NCBI GenBank assembly: GCA_030220185.1
Contig: JASPKZ010005709.1
Location: forward strand, 1,167,501-1,231,500
Direction: 5' to 3'
Length of the DNA: 64,000 nucleotides
Origin: Diploptera punctata
Lineage: Eukaryota; Arthropoda; Insecta; Blattodea; Blaberidae
Part shown: in pieces, positions 62,141-64,000 of the stretch
How the letters are laid out: each line of letters starts with the position of its first letter
Position numbering within the stretch: the first letter of the stretch is position 1
Notes under the pieces: generated by a model
Database searches by the model: none
What the model saw: only the letters and a program-made list of their open reading frames with translations
What the model was told of the DNA's origin: nothing
Position numbers and translations under genes: made by a program

Positions 62141-64000
62141 ATACTTTTCCAATAATCAATAATTGAAGTTATATGACCGCCATGCACCTCTCAAAACAAA
62201 GACAATTAGACAACCTCCTGCACCCTGGATGACACCCAAAATAAGAAACCCAATTACTGATAGAGACTTAGCCCACTGTACTTACTTATGCAACAAATTT
62301 GACCTTAATCTAAATGTATACAATGACTACAGAACAAAACCAATCAATTAATAAGAAATGCTAAACTAAGACATGCATATAGACTAATTGAACCCGATAT
62401 TACATCCTCAGAAATGTGGAAAAATCTGGAGACAATGGGCCTTGGAAAAGAATTTCAACAGACAAATGACAGCAGGACTAGTGTCTCTATTGAACATCTG
62501 AACGAATATTTTACAAACATTAAGACAGGTAACACTATTACGATAGACTGCTCTGAGAATAGATCGACTGAACTTCATCCCACACAAGATAAGTTTTTCT
62601 TTTCTTACATAAATACTGATGGCGTAAAGAAAGCATTGCAGGAAATTAAATCTAAAGCCATAGGTGAAGACCATATCAATATTACTCTTATTAACAAAAT
62701 CTTGGACATTAACTTACCAACTTTAACTCACATATTTAATGCCTCTATCATGACTGCAACATACCCTAACATATGGAAGAAAGCGCATGTACGTTCCATC
62801 ACCAAAATAAACTCAGCCTCTTCCCCTCAACATTATAGACCTATCAGCATCCTACCTACCTTATCAAAAGCACTTGAACGGATTATAAATAAACAACTAA
62901 CCAACTATTTAAATTAATACAAACTTCTTGACATTTATCAATCGGTATTTTGGGCTGGTTACAGCACGGCATCCGCATTACTTAACATTACTGAGGACAT
63001 AATTATGTGAGGCTATGGATCAGAGTAAATTGACAATCCTAACTCTAATCAACTTTTTCAGAGCTTTTGACACAGTTAATACAAACATTTTACTATCAAA
63101 ATTTAAGTTACTAAATTTTTCTGAAAATTAGATTCAGTGGTTCCACTCCTACCTTACTGGCCGCCAACAATAAGTTATTGTAAGTGATTGTTTTTTTTCA
63201 TGGAGGTCAGTGGAGTGCAGAGTACCACAAGGATCAGTATTAGCTCCAATTTTATTTTCTATATACATCAATGACATAAGTGACTGCATTAAACATTACA
63301 AATATCATATCTACGTTGATGACTTACACCTTTACATACATACTAGACCAGAAATGATTAACGACATAATTGAACAACTTAATGAAGACCTTGACTCCAT
63401 AGCAATGTGGACAAAACAAAAAGACTTTATTATAAATCCCGAGAAGTCACTAGCAATTGTAATTGGCCATCAAAGTCTATTAAACAAAATTGATTGTTCA
63501 TTGATAATTTCTGTAAATATGAATCAAACTGAAATTCCATTTACCCTCCGTGAAAAATCTTGGTGTGTATTTCGACCAAAATCTTAGTTGGCATCTTCAT
63601 TAAGAGAAACTTGTAAAAAATATATTCAATCTTCCATTCCCTAAAACATTGTCTCAACTTTGATTATGCCGCATTTTGAATATTGTAACTTACTCTTAAC
63701 TGACATGAGTATCACATTCGGACAAAGGCTGCAACGAGTTCATAATGCTTGTGCACATTATGTATGTAACCTACATAAATCAGACCACATAACTCCAGTA
63801 TTTGAAATGTTGTCTTGGCTCCGATTGGAAGACAGGCGAAAGATACATTGCCTCAGCTTCTTATACAACATTTTGTCCACCTCATCACTCCTTTATATTT
63901 CTACTCGCTTTCATTCGCTATCCTCTCAACATAACTTGAATACACAATTAAGAGAAAATTTAACTCTAGCTGTTCCTCTACATCAAACATCTCACTCACT
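62140..64000 (+). mobile_element. Jockey/CR1-group LINE, decayed reverse transcriptase, runs off the right edge
   Basis: Order of motifs: 62163 PAPWMTPKIR (linker after the endonuclease); 62414-62917 with KALQEIKSKAIGEDHINITL and QHYRPISILPTLSKALERII (RT fingers); a FRAFDTVN-type block near 63060 (first catalytic Asp); 63210-63587 with CRVPQGSVLAPILFSIYIND and HIYVDDLHLYI (the YVDD active site); then a thumb region with RLQRVHNACAHYVCNLHKSD near 63725. Several stops and frame changes separate the blocks, so it is inactive. Confidence 0.85.

Overview
This window is eukaryotic nuclear DNA, most likely from a large, repeat-rich insect genome. The signs are AT-rich sequence, spliced genes with GT..AG introns, a mariner transposon, many Penelope-like retroelements (PLEs), RTE-type LINE tails and tRNA-derived SINEs. 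A cockroach-like polyneopteran is my guess from the LINE and SINE style, but the species is not determined here.

Two host genes can be supported, both on the minus strand. (1) Five exons between 1282 and 17017 encode the N-terminal half of an atypical E2F (E2F7/8 type): an N-terminal segment ending in the first winged-helix strand (16640-17017), the rest of DNA-binding domain 1 (12345-12489 and 10911-11009), a linker (5463-5618) and the start of DNA-binding domain 2 (1282-1392). All splice phases agree. The gene runs off the left edge. A perfect E2F consensus site lies just upstream of the first recognised exon. (2) Two exons (60404-60502 and 56980-57549) encode the C-terminal part of a C2H2 zinc-finger protein: an acidic linker, then six fingers and a stop. 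Its 5' part was not found.

Everything else is transposons, mostly nested. 1-17 kb: E2F introns filled with PLE foldbacks, a 1.32-kb mariner inside a LINE, a pair of short TIR elements and hAT-like elements. 17-38 kb: LINE fragments, a tRNA-like foldback, a tandem repeat and a possible orphan promoter near 28.6-29.4 kb. 38.1-40.8 kb: a 43-bp satellite of about 62 units. 41-59 kb: PLE foldbacks, SINEs and LINEs, and a TIR element carrying a DUF4817 fragment. 59-64 kb: SINEs, the zinc-finger gene and a decayed Jockey/CR1-group LINE.

The most striking pattern is that the ends of the PLE copies carry about 24 hammerhead-ribozyme-like motifs: CUGANGA core, variable but base-paired stem II, GAAA, a very short stem III and a UH cleavage site. 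They occur in at least three diverged PLE families, often as inverted pairs, and five lie in the sense orientation within E2F introns. One PLE, with a 12-bp target duplication, sits so close to an E2F splice acceptor that its 3' end now supplies the branch-point region.
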